Source: Sparassis latifolia
Lineage: Eukaryota > Basidiomycota > Agaricomycetes > Polyporales > Sparassidaceae
DNA length: 64,000 nucleotides
Reading direction: 5' to 3'
Assembly (NCBI GenBank): GCA_018466975.1
Contig: JAENRS010000022.1
Coordinates: forward strand, 496,001 to 560,000
Shown: positions 31,486-41,821 of the stretch, one piece after another
Position numbering within the stretch: position 1 is the first letter of the stretch
How the letters are laid out: the number at the start of each line of letters is the position of its first letter
Program-made: the position numbers and the translations under genes
The notes under the pieces: model-generated
What the model was told of the DNA's origin: nothing
The model's database searches: none
The model's input: the letters and a program-made list of their open reading frames with translations, nothing else

Positions 31486-31980
31486 GCACAAGGTGCATTC
31501 CACCTTTTTTCCTGGGGAAAAACCTGGGGAAAACGACAAAGTAAGTCTCCGGGAAATATCTGGGAAAAACTGTGAGAAAACAATAGTGTAAATCCTGGGG
31601 AAAAACCGAGACCCAGAAAAAGCAACAGATTTCTCGGAGAAAAAACCTTTGTTTCCAAATTGGGATTTCCACAAGAGGTATGTGGGAGATTCGCAAGATA
31701 ATTCCCGGGGAAATTTCCCTCGGCCCAGCACCCGAATGTGGCGGGAAAAACATATCCCCGGGAATTATCTTGCGAATCTCCCACATACCTCTTGCGGAAA
31801 TCCCAATTTGAAAACAAAGGTTTTTTCTCCGAGAAATCTGTTGCTTTTTCTGGGTCTCGGTTTTTCCCCAGGATTTACACTATTGTTTTCTCACAGTTTT
31901 TCCCAGATATTTCCCGGAGACTTACTTTGTCGTTTTCCCCAGGTTTTTCCCCAGGAAAAAAGGTGGAATGCACCTTGTGC
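31486..31980. mobile_element. 495-bp near-perfect palindrome (fold-back/MITE-like element)
   Basis: The left arm (31486-31710) and right arm (31756-31980) are reverse complements over 225 bp. I noticed only about two mismatches, around 31660-31670 versus 31795-31815. A 45-nt spacer separates them. The arms begin GCACAAGGTGCATTCC and end with its complement. They are rich in CTGGGGAAAAA- and CGGGAAAT-type units. Both arms give the same spurious frames when translated. There is no coding domain, so it is non-autonomous. No unambiguous target-site duplication was found. A transcript would fold into a long hairpin. Confidence 0.85.
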
Positions 31981-31997
31981 CGCCAAACCGCCGCCGC

Positions 31998-32153
31998 CTA
32001 ATCTATTGCTGTTTTCAGAAGTCTTGTCGCGCGGCCAAATACACACAAATTGAGCGACCTCCTACTTCGAACGCAGATATCTCCTCAACGGCTGGGCCGT
32101 TTCTCTCGATTCTTGCATTTTTGGACTCTCCTCGTCAGCGCGCAGGGCATGGT
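31998..32153 (+). repeat. left terminal inverted repeat of a ~1-kb element
   Basis: About 150 bp starting near TATTGCTGTTTTCAGAAG and ending GCGCGCAGGGCATGGTA is repeated in inverse orientation at 32871-33023 with few changes. A small indel lies near ACACAAATTGAGCG. The segment directly abuts the 495-bp palindrome. Confidence 0.8.
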
Positions 32154-32870
32154 ATCAAGAAACATACATATTCGGACCGTTCAATACTCGCGGATCTGGT
32201 GGTCGTCACACTAGCTCAGAACCGACTTTGCGTGCGGCAGGCAGTCCCAGTACTGGAGAAATTGTTCTGAGAGGACTTCTTAGGATCATAGAGAGGGCAT
32301 GGTATGCAATTTGAAGGTAAGCATGTCCTGATTCTCACTGTGGGATCCAATCTGTGATCATAGCACTAGGACCCCATTACCAGATGGTCAAAAACATTCC
32401 CCGGTTTGCATTTTTCATGTCTTACATATTCTATATTGATATCTGGATGGTTTTAAGCAAGCAGCAGATGGTAGAAGGCACTCAGAATGGTGGAGGTCAT
32501 GCTGCAGTTGGTATGATACTCAAGCCCTTGAATCCATTATTCCCCATCTTCAGCACTGTCATCCTTCATTCCTGATGCACACATGAATCCTATATGTAGT
32601 CTATACACAAAATACACTGGAATCTTTGACAGTAGCATGAGTTCTGTAACCTCCCAATATGTGCTATGCAGTCTGAGATAAATCACATACAATCCAGATC
32701 CTCTCAGACCACAAATGCATATCCCTGCCCTGCCTAGCATACTACCAGAGAGCCTCCACCACCTCCTGATGTTCTCCAACCCATCCAACGATGACAAGCT
32801 CACTTCTGAGCCAGAAGGAAGCTGCCGAAAACAGTGAACAGATATAGCAGAGAAAGGGTATATATGTTGG
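32154..32870. mobile_element. interior of the TIR element, no coding domain seen
   Basis: About 720 bp between the inverted repeats. Only short frames occur and none has a transposase motif, so the element looks non-autonomous or decayed. Confidence 0.55.
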
Positions 32871-33023
32871 TACCATGCCCTGCGCGCTGACGAGGAGAGT
32901 CCGAAAATGCAAGAATCGAGAGAAACGGCCCAGCCGTTGAGGAGATATCTGCGTTCGAAGTAGGAGGTCGCTCAGGCGGAAATTTGTGTGTATTTGGCCG
33001 CGCGACATGACTTCTGAAAATAG
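32871..33023 (-). repeat. right terminal inverted repeat of the ~1-kb element
   Basis: This is the reverse complement of 31998-32153. It carries a few extra bases (CCGCC region near 32975) and scattered substitutions. Together the pair bounds an element of about 1.03 kb. Confidence 0.8.
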
Positions 33024-35130
33024 CAATATTATCTTCATGGTGCGCAACTCTCCCGTCTGTACCTGGTATTTGGCTTAGGAAGGCAAGTGCTACAGTAACA
33101 ATAGTCTCTCCGCAGTTAGTTGCTTACCTCAATCACGGTTCGAAAGTATTACTGTGCATTCTGGGTGCAAACTGTGGACTCGAGTTATTGGATCCGGGTC
33201 GTCGTGGTTGATCTCTCCCAAGGATTTGCCAGCATATGCGCGACTTAGAAGCATCTGGTGAGCGGATAACAGGTCTCTGAAGAAGTGCGTCGGTCTATTT
33301 GCCTTTCTCGCCAGACGCTTCTGAACAATAGGGTCCAGAATCAGACCACTGGCCACTGTGTCTGTGTCGTGGAAACTGAAAGATCTGACCCCACATAGAG
33401 GAACAGCTGCATCGCGAATAAATGTGTCCAAAAGCTGGTGTGCTTCGGTCGCTTTTCCATGTCCCTGTTCCTTCCTTGTAAACGACATTCGAGAATTGCA
33501 CTAGCAATTGTCGGATCGGATTTTCCGGAATGCAAATTGCGGGTCCACTTACCAGATTCAGTCATTCAACTCGTTCGCCTTCCCGTTAACATTCTCTCAG
33601 ATATCCTGGTTAGTAAAATTTTCAAGTGCCGCTGAAGCATGAGCGAACAACGTGCGTAACGGAACGATGCTTCGAAGGCCCGAGGTCGAGGTCGAATTCT
33701 TGGTCACGGTTTCTTAATGTTGCATCACGGCAGCTAGGCAATATTTTCGTGTGGCTCATGACGTGTCGTTAGGCCTCGCGTCGTACTTAAGGAGGTTCGT
33801 TCGTGTTGTGTATCCTCTCTGATAACCCGAAAGCAGATGGCCGAGCAGAATGCATCATATCACCGGGATCATCGAGGACTATCATTTTTCTTTTTTGTTT
33901 GTTTCTTGTTGTTCAATTTATCCTTCCAGGTGAATGCACTCCAAGCTTCCCCAGAAAGAGCAGGCACGCAAGTCGATATGACACTGCTGTATCAATTCGT
34001 AGGGCCTCATCCATAAGAGCCTGGGTGGTGGGGCACGCCAGAGTCCAACCGCACCAGAAATCGTTCTCCTGCCAGCCCGGTCCATCCACGCCTTCGACAT
34101 GAACGGCGCCACTCATACCTTTGCCAGCACCACAGTTAGAGCAGCAACTAGCATTAGATTCCAAAGATCTAAGGGCATACTAGAATCCTACAGAGGTTAA
34201 AGAAACTATGAAGCGTGACATCAGTGAATACATAAAAACCACCGGCTCTTCGGTTACGCGGCATCCTACGCGGAGATCAGGTCAGAGCTATTACTCTTCT
34301 TGCTGTGAACATCGGTTGACAGTGGTGTTTGACAGACATGCCGGAGCCCACAGAGGTGGAACTGACCTCACGGCACGACTGCACTTCAGTGCCGACTTCA
34401 AGTACACGAGTACCGGAGAAACTTTCACGACTACCATGTCGCGTCCCTCGCGGCGAGTAGTCTTTCACCTCCAGTGTTCATCGTTTTCCCCGTCGTGCGC
34501 CAGGATGTTCTCTGATGTCTCAAGTGGAGGCCGCGATTCGTGGAGATGATCACCCTGCACAAGCTAGCAATTGGTGGGAGTATTTTTTGCATACGCCCGG
34601 GCCATTTCTGATCATCATATAATCTCTTCATTGACGGTGTGACATTATTGATGGCTTATGCTTGACGAGTTGGTGGCATCACGGTGTCTTATATGCACAC
34701 ATACAGCTACCCACGGGAGAGTCCAACTTCGATTGTAAATATACTAGTGGCGAGCCTCCGCTATTACCACCAAAGTGCACACCCGTCCGAGGAGCTTGAG
34801 CGAGGAGGAACTCCTCGTGAAGAGCAACGTCGGGCCATCCGGTGCTGGTTCATCTGCCATGTCGCCCACCCCAGGTGAACGGATGTTGAGCTTCGACAGA
34901 AGAGAGGGGGTAGGTTGCATATGATCTCACAAGAACAGTGTGACTGGGAATATTTACTCAGTGTGATCTGTCAAGCTGCTTCCTTTAATTTCTTGCGATG
35001 TTGAATATGTGATTGGACTGGCCAATTTAATAGCTATTTACCAGTTTGAGAAAGCCAATAAGTAATCCAAGTCTGGTTTCTCCTTGAAGTGTTACCCTGC
35101 CAGTGGTGGACGTGACACTGGCTGACTCTT
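33024..35130. other. 2.1-kb stretch without a confident gene
   Basis: A minus-strand frame at 33129-33488 (about 119 codons) could be an exon of a small unknown gene starting near 33565, but it has no recognisable motif. The rest shows only short overlapping frames. It may contain decayed repeat sequence next to the TIR element and the terminator of the kinase copy. Confidence 0.4.
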
Positions 35131-36679
35131 TCATTGCGCCAACCACCTGTGAGCCAACAAATCCTCGCATGACGCCCTTTCTGCAGGGTCTAGTTTGAAC
35201 ATGAGCTTCAAGAAGTCAATGAAAGCCTCCGCATCCGGAGGTGAACCCTGCTTTTGGATCTGCACAGTGAGTGGCTCGCGCTCGGGCAGAACAAACTTCG
35301 GAGAGCCTTCGAGATACCAGGAATGGATCAGAAATTCAATATATGGTGAGACATGGCACTGACCATCAGAATTGAAGAAGAAATGGCTGTACTTGCCCCT
35401 CTTCACCATGCTCTGCGGATAATCACCGAAGAGGAGCATGTGCAAGAAAGGAACTGACTCCGGCTGTATATCCGCTGGCAACATGGACTCTCCCATGGCA
35501 AGCTCATAGATCTGAAAATGCAGCGATGTTTCGAGAGAGATGCTTCTTTGGCAGTACAAGGGGCGTACCGTGCAACCAAAGCTCCAAATGTCGGCCGGTT
35601 TGCCCCATCCTGCGCCAAGACAGACTTCCGGTGCACGCAAAGCTGGACTTTGAATCATGGGGGTGAAATGCTCGTGGACCTTGTCGGTCCAACAGGCTTC
35701 ACGTAGCCGCAACAATGTCAGGCGCTGAGACGTTGGGGAGAGAAAAGAGAACACACCGACCCCCACATCCGCTAGTTTCACGTCGAAGGTAATCCATGCA
35801 TGGTCAGAATTTAGGTTCGCGTTGCCGGGAATAGGATATGGGATAGGCTCAGACTTGAACAGGGTGATAATACGACCATCAGGGTCCTCTTGCATCTTGA
35901 TGTCAGCAGTCGTGGATGGGTGGAACTGATCAGGGGTATAGCTATCAGAATATTTGCGGGTTTTACATCTGAGATACTTAGTGTGATGAATAGTGCTTTA
36001 AGGAAATACAGAAATCTCACCAGTGTGAATAATATCACAGGAATTGTGCAGATAATCGAGAGCCAGCACGGTCTGCAGAGCAATACGTTTGACGAGTGGC
36101 ATAGGTAGACGACAATTCTTCCACCTCTTCGAAAACGAGTAGAGACTTTCCCCCAGCGCCTCAGTCACCAAGCAGAGATGGTTGCCATTGGGACCTTGGA
36201 GGCGAAAATGGTCCCGCAGTTGAATAACGTGTACATGACCAGGATGACTAGCTGACTGGTCGCGTATGCGCTGGAGATACTCAAGCTCATGTATTTGTGG
36301 CGCATTACTTGCGAAAGCTGCGGGAAAAAAGTATCAGGTGGAACATCATTAAATGACACGGCATCGATGCTCGCCTGTCATTAGCTTCAAGGCAGCATAC
36401 TGCCCATCGAGACTGCAAGAAAATCAACACTGCAACTCTTTGTGCACCTCACTCCGCCCTTGGAGAGTGTAACACTTTCCTTCCGTCTCGAACAAGCCAT
36501 ACCGTGGAGTAAAGACCCCAGCCGAGTTTTTTGCCAAGCACGAGATACCTCGAGCCCAATCTGTCTCCATTAGAAACTGGGTAATATCTTCGGCTATCGG
36601 GTGTGTACTAGTAGTCTCTCAAAGGTTCTTCGGTATCCCAGTCACCGACAGTATATTTGGGAGCGGTACTTGATGCCAC
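35131..36679 (-). pseudogene. SRPK-like protein kinase 2, disabled paralogue of kinase 1
   Basis: This is a full-length relative of kinase 1 with the same exon plan: LGWGLYSTVWLVRDG, QYAALKLMT, IHELEYLQRIRDQSASHPGH, DVKPANILIAIP, LADVGVACWTDK, ALRAPEVCLGAGWGKPADIW, KYSHFFFNSDG and LDPAERASCEDLLAHRWLAQ-stop. Three lesions are visible. The codon aligned to the kinase 1 methionine is GTG (36677-36679). An in-frame TAG at 36608-36610 replaces the residue after LRDY. A one-base loss near 35925-35935 shifts frame between ILIAIP and HPSTTADIKMQEDPDGR. The final 254 codons after the shift are still open, so decay is recent. Alternatively a shortened product could be made from an internal ATG near 35895, but it would lack the ATP-binding lobe. 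Confidence 0.8.
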
Positions 36680-37069
36680 ATGGCGCACAGATAAAGCCCG
36701 AGAACTTGAAGATATGCGAGAATGCACCCGCCAACCGACCAGCTGAGACAAGCAACGCACGACCCGTGAGCCTTTCATCCAGTGTTGAGGTAAGTAGCGT
36801 GCATATGTTATGTACGAGAGAACAAGCTAAAGCACTTACTGTAATTGTTCGTCGTATGAACCCGAATCTCTGGGTCGGAGTTGCCTTTACTCTAACATGA
36901 TGAGCATCATGAATCGTTGTCTCCGCAACGAAATGTCTAAGATGTGTCCATATCTGCACAATAATCAGGAATGTTTCACTTCCCGACCAGATACGATGTG
37001 GACAGATCACCATCTCCAAATTATTACAAGTCCTTGGAGATTCCTGCTAGAACTTCGACATGACATCTA
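36680..37069. other. intergenic, no recognised gene
   Basis: Spacer between the GH5 gene 3' end and the kinase 2 relic. No motif was seen. Confidence 0.4.
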
Positions 37070-40000
37070 CTAATAACCCAAGTACGACAGCACAGAGTAC
37101 ACAATGAACGCAAAGATGAGCACCATCGCCGCAGTAACATGAGCACCAAAGTCGCTCCAGAAGCTGTTAAGCTCAAACACCGCTTTTAACGGCGGATCCA
37201 GCGAGACAGTGACGTGGTGCACCACGCCCGGGGTCGCGTCGTCTGCGATGATGGTAAGCGTCTGTCTGGACTCATCGTAATGGTAACTGTCCTGCGGGTG
37301 CAGCCCCGCGATGACCACCTTCCGGCTATGCGCCAGTATCGACGGCATGAAGATCTCCGTCTCCTTGCTTGTCAATGCCGGATAGTCCGTGAGAGGCGGC
37401 CTCCTCACGCTCGCATGCCCTCCGGAGTTCGCGGTATCTTGCTTTCCAGATGTCTGAGGATTGGCCCATTCAAACGTAAACTGCCCAGTATTGATCTCGT
37501 AATCAAACCGTAGTGGGACCCCGGCGGTCTTGGCTGGGTATGGACGCACCACCGAGCGCAAGATGCGCGCACCATTGTCCAGGGTAGGCGACACTTGTGC
37601 AAGGTCCAACCAAGCACCGCTCAGCGCGCGACGGCGACTGAACCAAGAGAAGTTTTCGCCGTTCCAATCGTCGCCCGTATGATCACTGTTGTCTGGGTTG
37701 TAGTTCCACAGCCTACAGGTGAAACATCAATACACAAGTACGCCTACAAATTTGAAACGGCGTGCATACGTGAAACCAACTAGCGAGCGCTCCAGCGCGG
37801 TGATCATGGCATCCATCATGCGTGACTGCCAGAACCAGTTATCAGTCTGGAATGCTTCGCCCTTGCTGATTGTTACGGAGGATGAGTGCTTACATCTATG
37901 AAAGCAAGAGAGACACTCACTTCATGTCCATGGGAAGCCCACATTCACCGATAACAACTGGCGTCTCTCCGAGAGACTTATATCCTTCCTCCACAATGTT
38001 CTGAATCTGCAGAGAGAAGTTGTCTCGGGCGCCTTGCTGGCCCCAGTACAATGCTCTAAGGATGAACATACCCTGTGGCACAAGTACCTTAGTCAATATA
38101 AGTGCGAGGGTAAGAAGCGGCCGTACCCTCGAAAGGCCCTGCACGTTCACCGAGAAGTCGCCAAAGGCCTTGGAAAAAAGTGCGTTTAGATCGTACCTAG
38201 CAGGTAGGGCTGAGGAACATCAACACTCGACATATAATACAACGTACCAATGAGGCGCGTAAACCATGTTTGATGGCCGCCGTTCTACAGTCCAGGAGGA
38301 GGGACAAAACTGCACGCAGTATCAGCGAGGAGAACAATAGCAATGATATGACGAAGGCGGACCTCGTTGGGTATAGGTTCCAAAAAGACCATCTTCTCTG
38401 CGTTCGATACACTCCGCACGCGATCCGTCCACCGATTGATAAGGGGATAATAGAAGTCGGTGTACCATTCGACCTTGAAGAGTGGGCAACTCAACACGTC
38501 AGCATCTAACGGATGAATCCAGTGTACGGATCTACTACCTTCTGCCCAGTCATCGGGTGTTTCTTGAAATAGCTCTCCCGCAGCACGACGCTTGTATTCT
38601 TGCTTTTGTCCCAGCCCCACACTCCGTGCATCTCCCACAAGCACCGACCTTCGGTCGGTCCGTCGTCTCTCCACGCTTTCTGCCTGGAAGTGTTAATCAC
38701 CTTCTGGGAGGTGAGACGGGTGGGGAATGGCCAAGAACGCGTCCAGTGTCCAACCTCTGTAGGGTATCCTGCACCCAGCATGAAAGACTGGATAGCCGTC
38801 GCTAAGTCCGTTGACGGTTAACGTATGCAGTCACATTTCGTAGTTTCTCCACTTACGGACGTGGCCGAGATGCAAGTCAGTATTATAATCGAATTCATGC
38901 ATAGATTGAAGTTCTATATAGCCTCTATGGGGTTCGTTCATAATCTGGGGAGCGGTCAGTTCGATTCATCAGGGAAGAGTTCATACTGTTACCTCGAAGC
39001 CGAGGACGCCCTCTAGATTGCCAACCGTCTTAACGACTATCGCCCACATATCCAAAAATGTTGACTGAAGGAAAGTCTGAATCGACACTTCCTCGCCTTG
39101 AGGTTGTTTGACCTTGAGCTTCGGCGCGAATGTATCGCCCGCCCAGAAACAAGTCCTAGACGAGAACGCTGCTCAGCAAGGGAACGACAGGGACTTGGCT
39201 AGTACTCACGCCATCGTGGCCGCGGCAAGCTTTTGGTATCCACAAGGCCACAAGCCTCTTTCTTCTTCAACATGTCCTCCACCCTTGACTCCCTTCAGCC
39301 ACGCTGCTCCAGGCTCTTCTAATCCATGAAGGTCAAAACCGACAGCTTCAAGTGTCCACGCTGGAGCACCAGATCCACCAGAATAGCGTGACCACACGTC
39401 TTGGTGCATCGCAACGAATGCGGTAATTCCAAACTGCGGCAGAAGCGAAAGCAAGCTTCGAAGATATTCCAGGTATTCTAGATCATAAACGCCAGGTCCG
39501 GCATGTTCTACGGCTTCCCATGTTACCAGAAACCGGACTGAAGTACGATGAGTAATATAACTGGAGAAACATGTTGAGCCTACGTACTGAGTGTCAAGCC
39601 CCATCTGCGCAACCGAGCGAAATGCTCGGGCGCCTCTTCTAGAGGAAATGGACGGTTGACGAATGTGACTTCAGCGTGGTTTGCTGGGAAAGAGTCGTGA
39701 TCATGGTTCGCTGGGCTTCGACCTTACATCAGAACTCTGTTTCAATTTCCGAACGCCTACCACCGCAAATGATGAGAATAGAGCCATCAAGTAAATTGAC
39801 GCGTCTATCACCACCACAAGCTTTGCCTTCGCGTCGCGCGTTTCACTGAGAAGTGTAGGTGGAATGGTCACCTACGTTTTGCAGCTGCCTGACACATTCA
39901 CGCCTCGGAGGTTGCACACTCTCCCGTGTGCGTCCACAAAGTGTCGTCCACGCAGTGACAGCTTTCCCCCAGTTCCTCTACGCGACCAGTCGTGAGCAAA

Positions 40001-40222
40001 TGAACGGCTGACTGCTGGAAGACCAGCTGCCGGCGAAGGGTGAGAGATCTGCTGTAGATGAAGTTCGATTACGTCCGATTCTACTAAAAAGTGTGTGGTA
40101 CTCACTGTGTCGACTGTCGCAGTCGAAAGGGAAGACGAGATATTTGCACCTTTCTCCTGCTCCTGTGCTTGTTCGGGTCCTACCAGAATGAATGATGCCT
40201 CAGAAGCACTACGAGAAATCAT
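37070..40222 (-). CDS. GH5 beta-glucosidase of the sterylglucosidase/glucosylceramidase type
   Basis: This is a glycoside hydrolase family 5 enzyme resembling fungal EGCrP/Egh1-type enzymes that cleave steryl glucosides or glucosylceramide. It starts MISRSASEASFILVGPEQ at 40222. Then come GKLSLRGRHFVDAHGRVCNL, RGVNVSGSCKTPANHDHD, NRPFPLEEAPEHFARLRRWG, FLVTWEAVEHAGPGVYD and AFVAMHQDVWSRYSGGSGAP. The acid/base motif is MNEPHRGYIELQSMHEFDYN. Next are KMVFLEPIPNE and MVYAPHWYDLNALFSKAF, and the nucleophile motif is PVVIGECGLPMDM. LVGFTLWNYNPDNSDHTGDD follows. The C-terminal beta region leads to a hydrophobic helix (VTAAMVLIFAFIVYSVLSYL) ending LGY-stop, so the enzyme is probably membrane bound. 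Introns are numerous; one near the N-terminus is about 175 nt. Catalytic residues are intact. Exact substrate cannot be decided from sequence. Confidence 0.92.
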
Positions 40223-40536
40223 CTGGTTGTTACAGCGATGGTCCCGCGCAATCACAAGAAACTGGTTAGTGAGCTGCCAGTGGTCGTTTTGTTCCTGGGT
40301 ATAAGTATGCCTGGTATTTGCGAATGTCGCAACCAGACTTCAGAGATAACTTCGCTGAAGACTGCGGAGCTTGGCAGGAGCGCTATACCTGTTTCTAAGA
40401 GCTTGTAATTGCCGCTTGAAGTCGGCGTTTAGGTTAGGTTTCTTTATCCACTTCGGGCGCTTACAGAAATTTCACCTTTGTTCCCCTCCTGCATCAGTTC
40501 AAACTACCATCCCACAGATCTTCAACTTCATTACTC

Positions 40537-41259
40537 ATGTCTGCCCCAACCTACGACGAGATTCGCGACGTTGCACGCAAGGCAGTAGATATATTCGGAC
40601 AACGCCAACTCAGATGCTGTCTTTTCGGCAGTACTGCTTGTGCTTTGTACGGAACTAGCAGATGTCCCAACGTAAGTTTCGGACGCGTTTTGTTCAATGG
40701 ACCTTTCTCATAACCAATTTTTCCTCAGGATGTTGATCTTGTCGTGTTAGACCCTGAGTCTGATCCGGAGGATCTCAAACAGATGCTGGTCGACGGAGAC
40801 GTTAACTTCTATCTCGTTCCATCGAAGGATACGAATGCGACCTACCAAGTCCTCTGGTACATCCTTCCCTACTCTCCTGACGGGCAGCGGCGCATGTGCA
40901 AAGTCGACATCCTTATTCCTGGCGGGGATCTGGGCATTCCATTCGTCCCTGCCGAGTTTCTCGAGACACGCCACAATTTCCCTGTTATGCCTATTCTTCC
41001 GCTGCTCTTATTGAAACTGCAAGGCTGGGTCGACCACCGTTCTGCTGAGAGGTGGTCGGTGCAAGAGAAGCAACATGCTGACGTGGAGGACATTGAAGAT
41101 CTAATTATCATTGCTTGCGATCAACGTGTCCATACCTCGATCTGTACCTGGCTTCCTCAGGAGTTTTTTGAAGCTGCTGAGGATCGTGTCGAGGACTATG
41201 CTGGCCAATTTCCACTGTCGTCTTTGTATTGGTACACTCTTGGGTTCGACGTAGAGTGA
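40537..41259 (+). CDS. Small nucleotidyltransferase-fold protein
   Basis: A two-exon protein of about 220 residues with a minimal nucleotidyltransferase core. Exon 1 starts MSAPTYDEIRDVARKAVDIF and leads into CCLFGSTACALYGTSRCPN. After the intron, DVDLVVLD completes the hG[GS]..DxD motif. A third acidic residue is in CKVDILIPGG. Helices later include ILPLLLLKLQGWVDHRSAER and ADVEDIEDLIIIA. This resembles AbiEii/antitoxin-type and other small standalone NTases found across fungi. The reaction and substrate are unknown, and I infer only nucleotide-transfer potential. The single intron (GTAAGT..CAG) is in phase, and the start is the only ATG that gives a complete core. Confidence 0.8.
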
Positions 41260-41821
41260 TAGGTTCTGGATGATACAGTAAGTGTGTCCATTTCAATTTA
41301 GCCACTGTCAAGGCTCACGGCTTCTTTCAGGATGTTAAACGAGATGTGGCATCCTAGGACGCAACTTGGTCTTCTACCGTCTGCACGGGCTTACTGCTTT
41401 CCTTGCACTCTCGATCTTCTATTGGTCTTGCTTCTGCGTGTTTTCCGTTGACAGTCTTCGTCTCACACATGTTCTACCTGCACTATTTCTGTTTCTCTTT
41501 AGGATACAACATTTACCCAAGCTTGCATCTGAGGTCGAGTTGTAGTGTTATGTAATTTGTTGCCTCTGCGACAGCATTCAGACAAAGATAACCCCAGTCA
41601 TGTATGTCCTTCCGTGACCCAGAGATGATCGGCGATATACAGCATCGAGGGTACAAATACAAATGCGAACAGTCACTACGCGTATCCAAGCGTCTGGGGT
41701 TGTACAGAAAATACTGACCACAACATCCGAGGCGTCAGCACCTCCGTCTCAAGGCATCCACATGTCCAAGGAACTCGGGTTGGGATCGTGCTCTGCCCGG
41801 TGATAGCGACGACAAGGATCG
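41260..41821. other. convergent intergenic region
   Basis: The 3' ends of the NTase-like gene (+) and sugar porter B (-) meet here. No gene or repeat was recognised. Confidence 0.45.

Noticed and set aside
31477..31500. tRNA B-box-like GGTTCGATC on the minus strand
   Set aside because: The box lacks the required final C, and no A box or cloverleaf could be drawn. No tRNA was found elsewhere either.
31403..32053. Several overlapping Phe/Pro-rich open frames on both strands
   Set aside because: They arise from the palindrome, whose arms encode the same peptide on opposite strands. There is no start context or known domain.
33129..33565. Possible two-exon gene on the minus strand beside the TIR element
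   Set aside because: Several incompatible splice choices exist and no homology could be recognised. Only mentioned in the region entry.
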